Counted from the first letter of the stretch, positions 44,742-54,075 are shown. The stretch: 64,000 nt of DNA from RUG11272 sp045226335 (GCA_045226335.1 JBGVCH010000085.1:13388-77387); one strand, 5' to 3'. A program made the numbers and translations. The notes: generated by a model not told the origin, from the letters alone.

Positions 44742-47700
44742 TTACGATTCTTCCTGGGTTTCCTTGCCGGTGACGGAAGCCCAGGCTTTTTCTTTGTCCA
44801 TGTCCATCACCCTCGGCGCCCAGCCCTTCACGCTCTCGTCCCGGCCGCAGATGTCGGCATAGTCACAGTGCTCGCAGGCTGTCCACTCCCCCATCTGTGC
44901 CGGCGCGATGTCAATTCGGCCGCCGAGGATGTCCTCCGCGAGGCTTGCGGCGGTCTTCCGCGCGCTCTTCATCATGGCCCGCATACCGGCCAGGTCCGTG
45001 GACAAGCCGCTGTTTTTCGAGACGGACCCGTCCTTGTTCAGGGTTGCCGTCACCGCGTATCCGGGTTCCCCGCCGTTCATGGCCTCGATGACTTCCGCCT
45101 CCGCCAGGGTGACGCCCTTCAGCTTCCATTCCCTGGCCAGCAGCTTCTCCACGCTCTCCCGGATGTCGTCGTCCGAGTTCACCAGCGGATCCTGCACCCT
45201 GAAATAGTATGCGCCGGCCGGTTTCGCGTGCAGGCCCTGTTCCGCCGCCGCCAGGTAGATGGCCAGCTGAAGCTGCAGGCCCCAGTACATGCGCTGGGGC
45301 TGAAGGTCCCGGTCGCCGCTCTTGTAGTCCACCACCCGGAGCACAACGCTGTCCCCCTGCTCCCAGGTGTCGATCCGGTCGATGACACCCCGCAGCGCCA
45401 CCCTGCGCCCGTCCGAAAGGTTCAGCATCACCGGCGGGAGGCCGTCGCTCTCCCCGAAGCGCACCTCGGCCTTTGAAGCCTGAAACCCGGTGTTCCTGGC
45501 AAAGCGGGTAAACATCCAGGCAGCCCGCCGGACCGTCCGCTGATACTCCTCCCCCGCGATCCGCCCGATCTCGTCCTCCGTCAGGGGGCCGTCCGCCCAG
45601 GTCTCCGTCTCCGGGGCCATGGCGCGGTTCACCAGCTCGTTGACGGCCGCGTCCGGGAGATCCGGCCAGGCCGGTTCCTGCGCGGCCAGCTCCGCATAGC
45701 GGCAGAGGGCGGCGTGGAAGAAATTCCCGCGCTCGTCCGCGCTCATCTCAAACGTGCCGGGGATCGTCGGCTTCAGTCCGTAGTCGATGAAATGGCGATA
45801 GGGGCAGCCGGCAAACGTCTCCAGGCGGCTGATGGAGATTTCTTCCCGCCCGAAAAGCCTCCGGGCGTCCTCCGGGTCCAGGGGCGGCGCACTGATGCGG
45901 GCATGCATGCTCTCCACGATTTCCGCGGCTTCGTCTCCCCAGCGCGGATCGTGCTGCAGGCGATCCCACGCCTCCGCCCACACGGGTTCCAGCGGCGTTC
46001 CGTCCCGCCTGGCCCGGCGAATGCGGAACGGCAGGCCTTCCACCGCCAGCATCGGCGACAGGGGCAGGGTCTCCTCCGCCTCCGAGGCGCCACCGGTCCA
46101 CTGGGCCTTCGGGAACACCCCCACCAGGTCGTCCAGCAGCGTGCAATGCCGCAGGGGACTGCCGTCCACCGCGCTGGCGGAGCAGGTGATGAGCAGGGCC
46201 TTCTCCGGCATGGTCATGGTGCGGTAAAAGTCCGACCGTCTCAGCGCGTTCTGCAGTTCGGCGCCGATGCCGATCCGGATCTTGGTCACCGCCTCAATGG
46301 CTGAGCGCTCCGCGTCTGTCAGCAGGCTCCGGCCGGTGGACCGCATGGCGCCGTCCTGCATGCCCATCACCACCATAGCGTCCATCGCGCCGGTCATCAG
46401 GTGGCCCGCCTCGCCGATGATCACGGTGTCGGCCGCGGGGGGTAGCGAGCTGATCTCCGCGCCGCTGAGGCCGGACTCCACCAGCCGGGCCACATCCTTC
46501 AGGCCGGGCCGCATCCCCGTCAGCAGGGCGTGCATCTGTTCCAGCAAGTCCAGCATCAGCCGCCAGATCTGGCGGTTCTGGGCCGCCTCCGTCTGCATAC
46601 CCCGACTCAGGAGTTCTTCCTCCCGGATCAGCAGGCGGTCGTAGGCCTTCACATCGTCCAGGTACTGCCAGAGGGCTTCCGCGGCATCCATCCCGCGGCT
46701 CTCCAGCGCTTTGCGCAGGGCCATCAGCGGCGTCATCAGCTTCAGCCGGAGCGGTTCTTTCTCCTCCGCGTCCGCCCCTCGGGTGAAGGGAACGGTCCAC
46801 TTCTTCCAGCGGATGCCGTTGGCAATGGCGTAGGACCGGAGGGACATCGCCTCCTCCGCGGTCAGCGCGGAAAAACCGCTGGCCGCGCAATCCAGCACAT
46901 GGCGCTGTTCATAGCCGCTGCTCACCGCCCGGCAGGCGGAGATCAGCATGCGGCAGAGGCCGTGCCGCGCCGCGCTGTCCTTGCGGGAGAGGTAATGGGG
47001 AATGTCCGCCGCCCGCAGGGTCACGGACAGGGCGCCCGGCAGGGTCACCGTCTCCGCCAGAGCGACGCTCATCCTGCTCCAGGGGATCCCGGCCTCGTGC
47101 CAGGACCGCAGCTGGGCGGCCGCCCGCATAGCCTCCGCGTAAGGGTTGGCCGCCGTATGGATCCGCAGCGCCTCGCAGGGGCCTTCCCAAGGCGCCGCCG
47201 CCGGAACGAAGAGATGAGACTCCAGCCAGGCCAGTTCCGGCGCCACAGGACTGCGGTCCACCGGAACGTCCCGCAGCTTCACCGTGAAGCCCGTGTCCCG
47301 CATGCGCTCGATGAAAAACCTGCGGGTCTCCGCCTGGGTGGTGAAGGCCCGGGCGTCCCGGTCACCGGGCCTGCAAAGGCAAAGGGCAACCGTCAGGGAG
47401 TGGGCCAGCCGGGCCGCCTCCGCCAGCAGCAGACAGAGAGGCGGCGGCAGCACGTCGAAGCCGCAGACATAGAGATCGGCCCCGTCCGCGACCCCGCTGA
47501 GGGCAAAGCGATCAATCATCTCCCGCTCGGTCTGGTCCTCGTCCAGGAAGCGGCCGCTGATCATCAGGCGGTAGGCCTGCCAGACCCTGGCGATGTCCTC
47601 CTCCTTGGCACGGGTCAGATGGCCGGGGGTCTTCTCCGCCGCCGCCATGAGCCATTCGGGATCGTAGCCGGTCTGTTCCAGATCGCCGATCAGCGCGCCC

Positions 47701-48059
47701 ATGCGGTCCGGCAGGCCGGGATTCGACGCGGACGCGCCGTAGTACTGCAGGTTCTTCTGTTCCTCCCGGAGTACCTGGCTAACGGCCATGGCCCGGCCGC
47801 GCTCGTTCAGCGGCTGAAGCGGACGCCCCCCGGCGCGCTCCCGCACCAGCTTCGCCAGGCGGTTCGGAGACATGACGTCCGTGTCCAGCAGGCCGCAGAC
47901 CTGCAGCCCCTCCAGCAGTTCCCGCTCGCCCTGCAGGGTGTACTGTTCCGGCACCAACACCAAAACAGGCCTCCTCGCCGCCCTGGACGCCGCGATCTCC
48001 GGCATCAGCAGCGGCAGCGCGCGGCCGGTCCGCATGCTCAGCACCTGGATCTCTGCCAT
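44742..48059 (-). CDS. addB: AddB-like helicase-nuclease subunit
   Basis: The 1105-residue protein matches AddB of the AddAB double-strand-break end-processing complex. It has an inactive UvrD-like N-terminal half (PLQPLNERGRAMAVSQVLRE near 80) and a C-terminal RecB-type nuclease domain with VVDYKSGDRDL near 915 and the four-cysteine Fe-S motif: one Cys in FAGCPYRHF near 765 and three in CEHCDYADIC near 1072-1081. The N-terminus, where the family usually has a Walker A loop (GxGKT), reads SMRTGRALPLLMPE and lacks the Gly-Lys-Thr. addA, usually adjacent downstream, is not there. Confidence 0.9.
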   Translation of the reverse strand: MAEIQVLSMRTGRALPLLMPEIAASRAARRPVLVLVPEQYTLQGERELLEGLQVCGLLDTDVMSPNRLAKLVRERAGGRPLQPLNERGRAMAVSQVLREEQKNLQYYGASASNPGLPDRMGALIGDLEQTGYDPEWLMAAAEKTPGHLTRAKEEDIARVWQAYRLMISGRFLDEDQTEREMIDRFALSGVADGADLYVCGFDVLPPPLCLLLAEAARLAHSLTVALCLCRPGDRDARAFTTQAETRRFFIERMRDTGFTVKLRDVPVDRSPVAPELAWLESHLFVPAAAPWEGPCEALRIHTAANPYAEAMRAAAQLRSWHEAGIPWSRMSVALAETVTLPGALSVTLRAADIPHYLSRKDSAARHGLCRMLISACRAVSSGYEQRHVLDCAASGFSALTAEEAMSLRSYAIANGIRWKKWTVPFTRGADAEEKEPLRLKLMTPLMALRKALESRGMDAAEALWQYLDDVKAYDRLLIREEELLSRGMQTEAAQNRQIWRLMLDLLEQMHALLTGMRPGLKDVARLVESGLSGAEISSLPPAADTVIIGEAGHLMTGAMDAMVVMGMQDGAMRSTGRSLLTDAERSAIEAVTKIRIGIGAELQNALRRSDFYRTMTMPEKALLITCSASAVDGSPLRHCTLLDDLVGVFPKAQWTGGASEAEETLPLSPMLAVEGLPFRIRRARRDGTPLEPVWAEAWDRLQHDPRWGDEAAEIVESMHARISAPPLDPEDARRLFGREEISISRLETFAGCPYRHFIDYGLKPTIPGTFEMSADERGNFFHAALCRYAELAAQEPAWPDLPDAAVNELVNRAMAPETETWADGPLTEDEIGRIAGEEYQRTVRRAAWMFTRFARNTGFQASKAEVRFGESDGLPPVMLNLSDGRRVALRGVIDRIDTWEQGDSVVLRVVDYKSGDRDLQPQRMYWGLQLQLAIYLAAAEQGLHAKPAGAYYFRVQDPLVNSDDDIRESVEKLLAREWKLKGVTLAEAEVIEAMNGGEPGYAVTATLNKDGSVSKNSGLSTDLAGMRAMMKSARKTAASLAEDILGGRIDIAPAQMGEWTACEHCDYADICGRDESVKGWAPRVMDMDKEKAWASVTGKETQEES

Positions 48060-48082
48060 TTCTCCTCGCTCCTTTCACCGGA

Positions 48083-48112
48083 ATTGTACCACGGAAAAGG
48101 GCCGGCGGTCAA
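48083..48112 (-). promoter_or_regulatory. Promoter of addB
   Basis: On the minus strand TTGACC, 18 nt, TACAAT, 24 bases before the addB start region. A good -35. Confidence 0.78.
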
Positions 48113-48160
48113 TGATCTCCGGCCCGGATCAGCACGTCGACTTGCGCATTCCGGGTGCTG

Positions 48161-49555
48161 TCAGAATCTGAAATACAGGAAGGGGCTGTATCCGCGGCCC
48201 ACCATGCAGCAGATGGCCAGCACAAACATCAGCAGAATGCAGGCGGGCCGAATAGCCCGAAGGCACTTCCCGACCTTCGGAAAACGGCGAAAGGCGCGGC
48301 CCAGCGGCATACAGCACAGGACGCCGGCGGCCAGCCAGAACCAGTACTGCGGATCCATCACAGCCCGCATGACCGTCAGGTCCCGTGTGCCTGGTCTGAA
48401 CATCCCGGCGAGGTAGGCCATGGCGCTGCCCATGTTGTCCGCCCGGAAGAGCACCCAGCCGATCAGGATCACCGTCAGCGCGTACAGGCGGCGGATCCAC
48501 CCCGGGATCCGCTCCAGCCGTTTCCCCAGGAAGGCCCGTTCCAGGATCAGGAACGCCCCGTGCCACAGCCCCCAGAACAGGAAGGTAAAGCTGGCCCCGT
48601 GCCAAATCCCCGTCGCCAGGAAGACGATCAGCAGGTTGACATACGTCCGTCTCCGGCCATTTCGGTTTCCGCCCAGGGGAATGTACAGATAATCCCGGAA
48701 CCAGGTGCTGAGGGAGATATGCCACCTCCGCCAGAACTCCCGGATGGATTTCGAGCAGTAGGGACAGTCGAAGTTTTCCGCGAAATCGAAGCCGAACATC
48801 TTCCCGAGGCCGATGGCCATGTCCGAGTAGCCGCTGAAATCGAAGTAGATCTGCAGCGCGTAGGCCAGGGCGCCGATCCAGTGCAGCGACATGGACGCGC
48901 AGGCCCCCGAAAACACCGTGTCCACCAGCGGTGCGAGCTGGTCCGCGATGAGGACCTTCTTCGAGAATCCAGCCGCGAACCGCAGCGCGCCCCGGCTGAA
49001 GCCGTCCGCCGTCATTTGCCGCTGCCGAAGCTGCCGCTCGATGTCCACATAGCGCACGATGGGACCGGCGATCAGCTGCGGGAACAGCGACACGTACAGG
49101 CCCAGGGACAGCGGGTCCCTCTGGGCCGCGCACTTTCCGCGGTACACGTCGATCACATAAGACATGATCTGAAAGGTGTAGAACGAGATGCCGATGGGCA
49201 GCGCGATCTGAAGGCCGGCCTGCGGGATGTTCAGGGCCCGGCAGAGCGTGCTCACGGCAAAGCTCAGGTATTTGAACACGAACAGCGCGCCGAGGTTGTA
49301 TGCCACAGCCGCCGCGAGGATCAGCTTTTTCCTGCGCCCGAAGCGCTCCATCATCAGGCCGGCCAAGTAGTTGACCAGGATGGAGAGCAACATCAGGAGG
49401 ACATACTTTGGCTCCCCGAAGGCGTAAAAGAACAGGGAGAAGAAAAACAGCGCCAGGTTGACGATCCGGATCCTCTTCGTCAGAGAGGCCAGAAACGTCA
49501 CGAGAATGACCGCCGGCAGAAAGGCAAACAGGAACACCGGAGAGGAGAAAACCAA
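48161..49555 (-). CDS. MBOAT-family membrane O-acyltransferase
   Basis: TTG start with GGGAGG 10 bases upstream. The 464-residue polytopic protein (about ten membrane segments) is of the DltB/AlgI type: QLIAGPIVRYVDIERQLRQRQ near 160, YFDFSGYSDMAIGLG near 235, NFDCPYCSKSIREFWRRWHIS near 262, and the catalytic histidine in GIWHGASFTFLFWGLWHG near 315-332. It moves acyl groups across the membrane for modification of a surface polymer. The AlgX-like gene just upstream is the expected partner (52-base gap). Confidence 0.93.
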   Translation of the reverse strand: MVFSSPVFLFAFLPAVILVTFLASLTKRIRIVNLALFFFSLFFYAFGEPKYVLLMLLSILVNYLAGLMMERFGRRKKLILAAAVAYNLGALFVFKYLSFAVSTLCRALNIPQAGLQIALPIGISFYTFQIMSYVIDVYRGKCAAQRDPLSLGLYVSLFPQLIAGPIVRYVDIERQLRQRQMTADGFSRGALRFAAGFSKKVLIADQLAPLVDTVFSGACASMSLHWIGALAYALQIYFDFSGYSDMAIGLGKMFGFDFAENFDCPYCSKSIREFWRRWHISLSTWFRDYLYIPLGGNRNGRRRTYVNLLIVFLATGIWHGASFTFLFWGLWHGAFLILERAFLGKRLERIPGWIRRLYALTVILIGWVLFRADNMGSAMAYLAGMFRPGTRDLTVMRAVMDPQYWFWLAAGVLCCMPLGRAFRRFPKVGKCLRAIRPACILLMFVLAICCMVGRGYSPFLYFRF

Positions 49556-49607
49556 GAACGCAGCACCTCCCTTGTCAGGCCGTCAGGCGATTCCGCCCCG
49601 CTCCGGG

Positions 49608-50780
49608 TCATTCGGTCTCAAGATACGCCAGCAGCGCCCGGACAAACCCGTAAGTGCGATGCTTCAGGAACGGTTCCGCCGTCTCGATCGCCACCACGTC
49701 CACCTGATCCAGGCACCGCGCCCAGTCCATGTTTTCCCATTGCCCGTACAGCAGGATTTCCCGGCCGTCGGGTTCGGACACGGAATAGTCGTTGGTCACC
49801 AGCCAGACTTCCGATCCCGGGATGTTCTCCTGCAGGTCCTTCCTGAACCCCAGCGCAAAGGAATCGCCCTGGATCAGGATGCTCATGGGGACGCAGTCCT
49901 CCTGCTCATCCGCAGCCGTGACATACTGATAGTAGGTGATCCCGGGCTTGTAGAAAACATTGGCCAGGTTCAGCACGTCGTCATCACGGTAGAACGGCTG
50001 TTCGCCGGCCTCGGCTTCCCCGAGAACGATGTTCGTGTAGTCAATCCCCGAAGCCCGGCTGATCAGGCCGATCAGATACCGGGATGTGAACTGCTCATAG
50101 GTCCGGGACCAGTGGATGCCCGTGGGATAGAAGGCGGGGTATTCCAGCTCATCCGCCAGATCCGCGCAGATCAGCAGCGGTACATCATTTTGATCCATCT
50201 CACGGCGGAACACATCCACTGCCCGCGGATGATTCTCACTGAGGGCCAGGTACCTGTCCGGGATGTTTTCGCGGTACAGGTTCGCCTTGGAAGGCGCGAT
50301 GTACACCACCAGCGTCTTTCCCCGGGCCACCAGGAGTTCCCGCAGCCGGTCCAGGTCCCGGGCAAAATCCGCCATGGCCTGAATATTCTCCGGGAGAGAA
50401 AAGTCATCGCTCTCCGTCAGGGCCAGCTCCGATTCCACATAGGCGGTCTCGATGATGTCATAGCCCTTCCCCACGATCTGGTCGGACTTGCCGAAGAAAA
50501 GCATGTTGGCGGTGTTGTACAGTTTGACCATGTTGGCCCGGGGGATCAGCCCATCCTCGAAGCGGGCGGACCAGTTCTCCTGAAATGCCCCGGAAAGCCA
50601 TGTCCCGGCGCTCAGCTCCACGTCCTGCCTGGGCGGCGTATAGCCGTTGAGCCAGCCGTCATACCGCTCCCCCGTGATTCGCGACAGCAGCGGCAGCAAA
50701 AGGCCCGGAAGGAACAGGATCAGGAGAAAAACCGCGATCACGGCATACCGGCCCGGCCTCCGCCGTTTGTCCGCCGGCAT
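49608..50780 (-). CDS. AlgX/AlgJ-like SGNH-fold protein (acyl transfer to a surface polymer)
   Basis: The 390-residue protein has one N-terminal membrane segment (about 12-33) and an extracytoplasmic SGNH-like domain, with the nucleophile motif GDSFALG (about residue 300) and an Asp/His-type region (TGIHWSRT near 210, where the usual DxxH has Gly instead of Asp). This is the AlgX/DHHW family, which passes acetyl groups from an MBOAT protein onto polysaccharide. Together with the next gene it forms a two-part acylation unit. GGGGGGAGG RBS. It follows galK by 34 bases. Confidence 0.85.
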   Translation of the reverse strand: MPADKRRRPGRYAVIAVFLLILFLPGLLLPLLSRITGERYDGWLNGYTPPRQDVELSAGTWLSGAFQENWSARFEDGLIPRANMVKLYNTANMLFFGKSDQIVGKGYDIIETAYVESELALTESDDFSLPENIQAMADFARDLDRLRELLVARGKTLVVYIAPSKANLYRENIPDRYLALSENHPRAVDVFRREMDQNDVPLLICADLADELEYPAFYPTGIHWSRTYEQFTSRYLIGLISRASGIDYTNIVLGEAEAGEQPFYRDDDVLNLANVFYKPGITYYQYVTAADEQEDCVPMSILIQGDSFALGFRKDLQENIPGSEVWLVTNDYSVSEPDGREILLYGQWENMDWARCLDQVDVVAIETAEPFLKHRTYGFVRALLAYLETE

Positions 50781-50814
50781 GTTCCTCCCCCCTTTCCACG
50801 GCTACCCGCCGGCA

Positions 50815-52095
50815 TCAGATTTCCAGTGTGTTCGACCCCACAGGGCGGATGTCCAGGACGCTGCACGCCCGGGCGCCGAAGGTTTCTTCCATTACGCTTA
50901 CAAAGTGTTCCAGCCTGTCCGTCGGCACGAAGTTCAGCGTGGTGCCCGCGAAGCCGCCGCCATGGACCCGCCAGGCGCCGCGGCCTTCCAGCATGTCCTC
51001 CGCCAGGGCCAGCGCCAGGGAGAGGCTTTGGTCTTCCGGTCTGGCCCACACGTTTTGCAGGTACATGAAGGAGGAACGCCCGCTCTCGATGACGGCGCGG
51101 AAGAAAGCCGGCAGATCATCCCGCCGCAGGGCGTCCACCTGCCGCTTCACCCGGTCGTTCTCCGCGTAAAAGTGCATGGCCCGCATGATGGCCCGGTCGC
51201 TGACCTTGCCCCGGAGCTGCGGGATCGCGGCCGCGAACTCCTCCGGCCGCACCCGGCGAAGCACGGGCTGGCCGAAGCAGCCCGCCACCGCTTTCATCTC
51301 CTGCGGGATGGCCGCGTAGTCCGCGGTCAGGTCCGCGTGGCTCCCGCCGGTGGCCACCACCACCAGCGCGTACCCCTTCCCGGCGAAATCGTAGGTCAGA
51401 CGCTGAACCTTGGGTTCCTCGCTGCCAAAGTCCACCGTCACCAGCCCGCCCGCCGCGGAGGCCATCTGGTCCAGCAGGCCCGAGGGCTTACCGAAGTACA
51501 CGTTCTCCGCGTACTGCCCGATCTGCGCCTGGGTGACGAAGTCCATCCGGGAGCCGTTGTACAGCCGGTCCAGGATCGCCGCCGTCAGCACCTCAAAGGC
51601 CGCGGAGGAGGAAAGCCCGCTGCCGGAGGCCACGGTGGAGGTCACCATGGCGTCAAAGCCCCCGATCCTGTAGCCCATCTCCGCCATGCGTGCGGCCACG
51701 CCCCGGATCAACGAGGCCGTGGTTCCTTTTTCGGCTTCCCGCATTTCGAGGTCAGAAAGATCCAGCGTGATGTCCGGATACCCCTCCGAGCGCACGCGAA
51801 CGGTTTTGTCCTCCCGCGGGGAAACCGCCGCCAGGGTGTCCAGATTCACCGACGCCGCCAGAACCAGGCCTTTGTTGTGGTCCGTGTGGTTGCCGCCGAT
51901 CTCCGTGCGCCCGGGCGCGCTGACGACGGAAACCGGCGCGTCCGCGTGATAAGCCTTTTCGTGGCGGACCAACACCAGTTCGTGCCGGTTGTGCTGCAGG
52001 ACCATCTGCCCTTCCCGGCAGCCGTATAGTTTGCCCAGCTGGCACACCACATCGGGCTCCGTCAGCCGGTGGATCATCCTCGCGTACTGATTCAT
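50815..52095 (-). CDS. galK: Galactokinase
   Basis: GHMP-family kinase making galactose 1-phosphate with ATP. The 426-residue protein has the GRTEIGGNHTDHN substrate motif near 60, the GSGLSSSAAFE phosphate loop near 155 and GAWRVHGGGFAGTTLNF near 375. It is somewhat longer at the N-terminus than E. coli GalK, with about 35 extra residues. It overlaps the sugar-binding protein gene by 4 bases. galT and galE are not in the window. In this operon it may feed UDP-sugar or polymer synthesis. Confidence 0.93.
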   Translation of the reverse strand: MNQYARMIHRLTEPDVVCQLGKLYGCREGQMVLQHNRHELVLVRHEKAYHADAPVSVVSAPGRTEIGGNHTDHNKGLVLAASVNLDTLAAVSPREDKTVRVRSEGYPDITLDLSDLEMREAEKGTTASLIRGVAARMAEMGYRIGGFDAMVTSTVASGSGLSSSAAFEVLTAAILDRLYNGSRMDFVTQAQIGQYAENVYFGKPSGLLDQMASAAGGLVTVDFGSEEPKVQRLTYDFAGKGYALVVVATGGSHADLTADYAAIPQEMKAVAGCFGQPVLRRVRPEEFAAAIPQLRGKVSDRAIMRAMHFYAENDRVKRQVDALRRDDLPAFFRAVIESGRSSFMYLQNVWARPEDQSLSLALALAEDMLEGRGAWRVHGGGFAGTTLNFVPTDRLEHFVSVMEETFGARACSVLDIRPVGSNTLEI

Positions 52096-53609
52096 CTGCT
52101 GCCTCCCTCTCTCTGCAGCGCGCCTTGCCAGATGGCCACCACTTCATCCATGCCCAGTTCCTTCATTTTCTCGCAGAATGCGGCCCAGGTTTGGTCGTTC
52201 AGCGGCTCGTCACCCGTGACGAAGTGGGTCATCTGGTTCTCGCAGTAGATCCCGATCTCCGGCCAGATCATCGCCAGCCGGGCCGCCTCCGCCTCCGTCA
52301 GCATCACCTGGGGACAGGGCTCGGTGGCGATCTCCGCCAGGGCCGAGAGCTGCGTCAGTTCATTGTGGATGTCGGCGTCGTCATATTTCAGCCAATAGTC
52401 CGGGAACGCATAGCCCGGAACCGCCGCGCCGTCGGCAATGGTGGCAGGCCGGATCACTTCCTTTTCGAGGTTTTCCGCGGAAACCTTCCAACGCCAGGTC
52501 CCGTCCGACAGCACTTCGTACTCCTTGTCCTTTTCGCCGCAGCGGGCCAGGAAACAGCCCTTCTCCGAATAGAGATAGTCCACCCAGCGCAGCACGGCTT
52601 TCGGATCCTCACAGGCGGACGTCACCGCGAAGCTGCCCCTGGTGACACTGCCCAGCAGGCTGCGGTAAACCTGCTTTCCGTCATGGCGAAGCGGCATCAG
52701 CAGGCTGTAGCTGCCGGCGGCGCTTTGGGGCACCATGTTGTAGACAGAAGGTCCGAAGAACACGCCGTAAATCATGGTGGCGTTGCTGTCCGTGATCTGC
52801 CTGCTGGTGTCCAGCGTGGTAAACCCGCTGATGTCGATGAGGCCCTCCTCCCAGAGAAGGTGCAGCCACTCCAGGAAGCGCCGGTTCGCGTCCGATGTCA
52901 CGGGGCTGCTCACGATCCCGTTCTCGTCCGCCGTCAGGTAGTAGTCGTTCATGTTCAGCCCGAAGGCGTGCTGCAGATAGCGCAGGTCCCACAGGCCGGT
53001 AAAGGTCATGGGGACTTCATCCGCCCGGCCGTTCCCGTTGGGGTCGCCGGTCTTGAAGGCCCGGAGCACTTCCGTCAGCTCGTCCGCCGTGGTGGGGACT
53101 TCCATTTTCAGCTTTTTCAGCCAATCGGTGTTGATCCAGATCGCGTTGTTGCTCTGAAGCCTGTCCACCATGGGCAGGGTGAGCACATGGCCCTCCAGCG
53201 TCATCTCCGTCCACAGCTCCGGCTGCTCCTGCAGAAGGGCCCAGAGGTTCGGCATGGTCTCCTCGTTAATGTACGGCATCAGGTCGATCAGCACGCCCCT
53301 CTGGTAGAGGGTCCTGATCTCGGTGTCGTTGAGCATTGCCTTGAACAGCACGTCCGGAAGCACTCCGTCCTTCTTCAGATCAGCCTTCCACTGACCAAAA
53401 CGGTTGAGATCTGTGAACTGAAGAAAGGTATAGGAAACGCCCGTGCGCTCCGCCATGCGGATAAAGAACAAACTCTCCGCCCAGTTCCGGTTCGAGGACG
53501 AAGCGTCGTATCCGGCCATCGCAAACGTTTTCTTCTCATCACCCGAAGCCATGCCTGCCAGGGACAGGGTCAGCATCAGCGCCAGCAGCGCCGCGATCAT
53601 CCTCTTCAT
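52092..53609 (-). CDS. Family 1 extracellular solute-binding protein, no permease nearby
   Basis: The 505-residue protein has a signal peptide (about 1-24, cut after MASG) and a sugar-binding SBP fold; INTDWLKKLKMEVPTTADELTEVL near 165-185 is a family 1 hallmark, with aromatic residues suited to sugar. The mature start lacks a lipobox cysteine (LAG followed by Met). No ABC permease or ATPase gene is adjacent; galK follows by overlap. So it is an orphan binding protein, possibly sensing or handing sugar to a distant transporter. GGAGG RBS; promoter at 53639-53667. Confidence 0.88.
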   Translation of the reverse strand: MKRMIAALLALMLTLSLAGMASGDEKKTFAMAGYDASSSNRNWAESLFFIRMAERTGVSYTFLQFTDLNRFGQWKADLKKDGVLPDVLFKAMLNDTEIRTLYQRGVLIDLMPYINEETMPNLWALLQEQPELWTEMTLEGHVLTLPMVDRLQSNNAIWINTDWLKKLKMEVPTTADELTEVLRAFKTGDPNGNGRADEVPMTFTGLWDLRYLQHAFGLNMNDYYLTADENGIVSSPVTSDANRRFLEWLHLLWEEGLIDISGFTTLDTSRQITDSNATMIYGVFFGPSVYNMVPQSAAGSYSLLMPLRHDGKQVYRSLLGSVTRGSFAVTSACEDPKAVLRWVDYLYSEKGCFLARCGEKDKEYEVLSDGTWRWKVSAENLEKEVIRPATIADGAAVPGYAFPDYWLKYDDADIHNELTQLSALAEIATEPCPQVMLTEAEAARLAMIWPEIGIYCENQMTHFVTGDEPLNDQTWAAFCEKMKELGMDEVVAIWQGALQREGGSR

Positions 53610-53638
53610 CGTAGGCCTCCTTGCTGTGGAATGCCCTC

Positions 53639-53667
53639 ATTATACCGCACAAGTCGGGTTTTGAAAA
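53639..53667 (-). promoter_or_regulatory. Promoter of the SBP-galK-AlgX-MBOAT operon
   Basis: On the minus strand TTTTCA, 17 nt, TATAAT, about 30 bases before the start codon. The -10 is perfect, the -35 weak. Confidence 0.75.
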
Positions 53668-53709
53668 GAGACCATTCCGGATTCTTCCGTCTCCGGGAAA
53701 CGAGTATGG

Positions 53710-53740
53710 AAAAGGAGCCCCCCCCCGACGGGAAGGCCCC
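53710..53740 (-). terminator. Terminator after the zinc-ribbon gene
   Basis: On the minus strand a GC stem with several G-T pairs, including a run of nine G, is followed by TTTT. It lies about 20 bases past the zinc-ribbon stop. Confidence 0.75.
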
Positions 53741-53756
53741 TCTTGTCACGGATCAA

Positions 53757-54047
53757 TCAGCCACGCTGAGCGCGCATGGCGGCATAGCACTCACGGCAAT
53801 AGACCGGGGCGTCGCCGCGGGGCAGGAAGTTGACCTGGTCTTCCTTGCCGCAGTTGGAGCAGACGATGGTGTGCATTTCGCGGGGAGCGCCGGCGTCAGC
53901 ACGGTTGGCCTTGCGGGCCTGGCGGCAGTCGCGGCAGCGAGCCGGCGCGTTCTGCAGACCACGCTCGGCATAGAACGCCTGTTCACCAGCGGTCCAGACG
54001 AACTCATTGCCACAGTCTTTGCACACGAGAACTTTGTCTTCGTACAT
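53757..54047 (-). CDS. Small double zinc-ribbon protein
   Basis: The 96-residue protein has four CxxC pairs: CKDC near 9, CRDC near 38, CSNC near 62 and CREC near 83, forming two zinc ribbons. The first half (KVLVCKDCGNEFVWTAGEQAF, then FYAERGLQNAPARC) matches the conserved probable zinc-ribbon family of Firmicutes. Function is unknown; RNA or nucleic-acid binding is plausible. The RBS is poor: only GGGGG upstream, inside a small hairpin. Upstream lies a roughly 240-nt transcribed leader with its own promoter, so expression may be set at the RNA level. Confidence 0.9.
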   Translation of the reverse strand: MYEDKVLVCKDCGNEFVWTAGEQAFYAERGLQNAPARCRDCRQARKANRADAGAPREMHTIVCSNCGKEDQVNFLPRGDAPVYCRECYAAMRAQRG

Positions 54048-54060
54048 GATTTGGAAACCC

Positions 54061-54075
54061 CCAAAGTATTAGATT
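54061..54075 (-). promoter_or_regulatory. Start region of the zinc-ribbon gene, weak RBS
   Basis: On the minus strand the 28 bases before the ATG hold TTTGG-GGGTTT-CCAAA, a small hairpin with the only G-rich ribosome site partly in its stem. No AGGAGG-type site exists, unusual for this genome. Confidence 0.55.

Noticed and set aside
53718..53726. Run of nine C as a possible phase-variation tract
   Set aside because: It lies in a terminator stem after the zinc-ribbon stop, not in a coding frame or between promoter elements.
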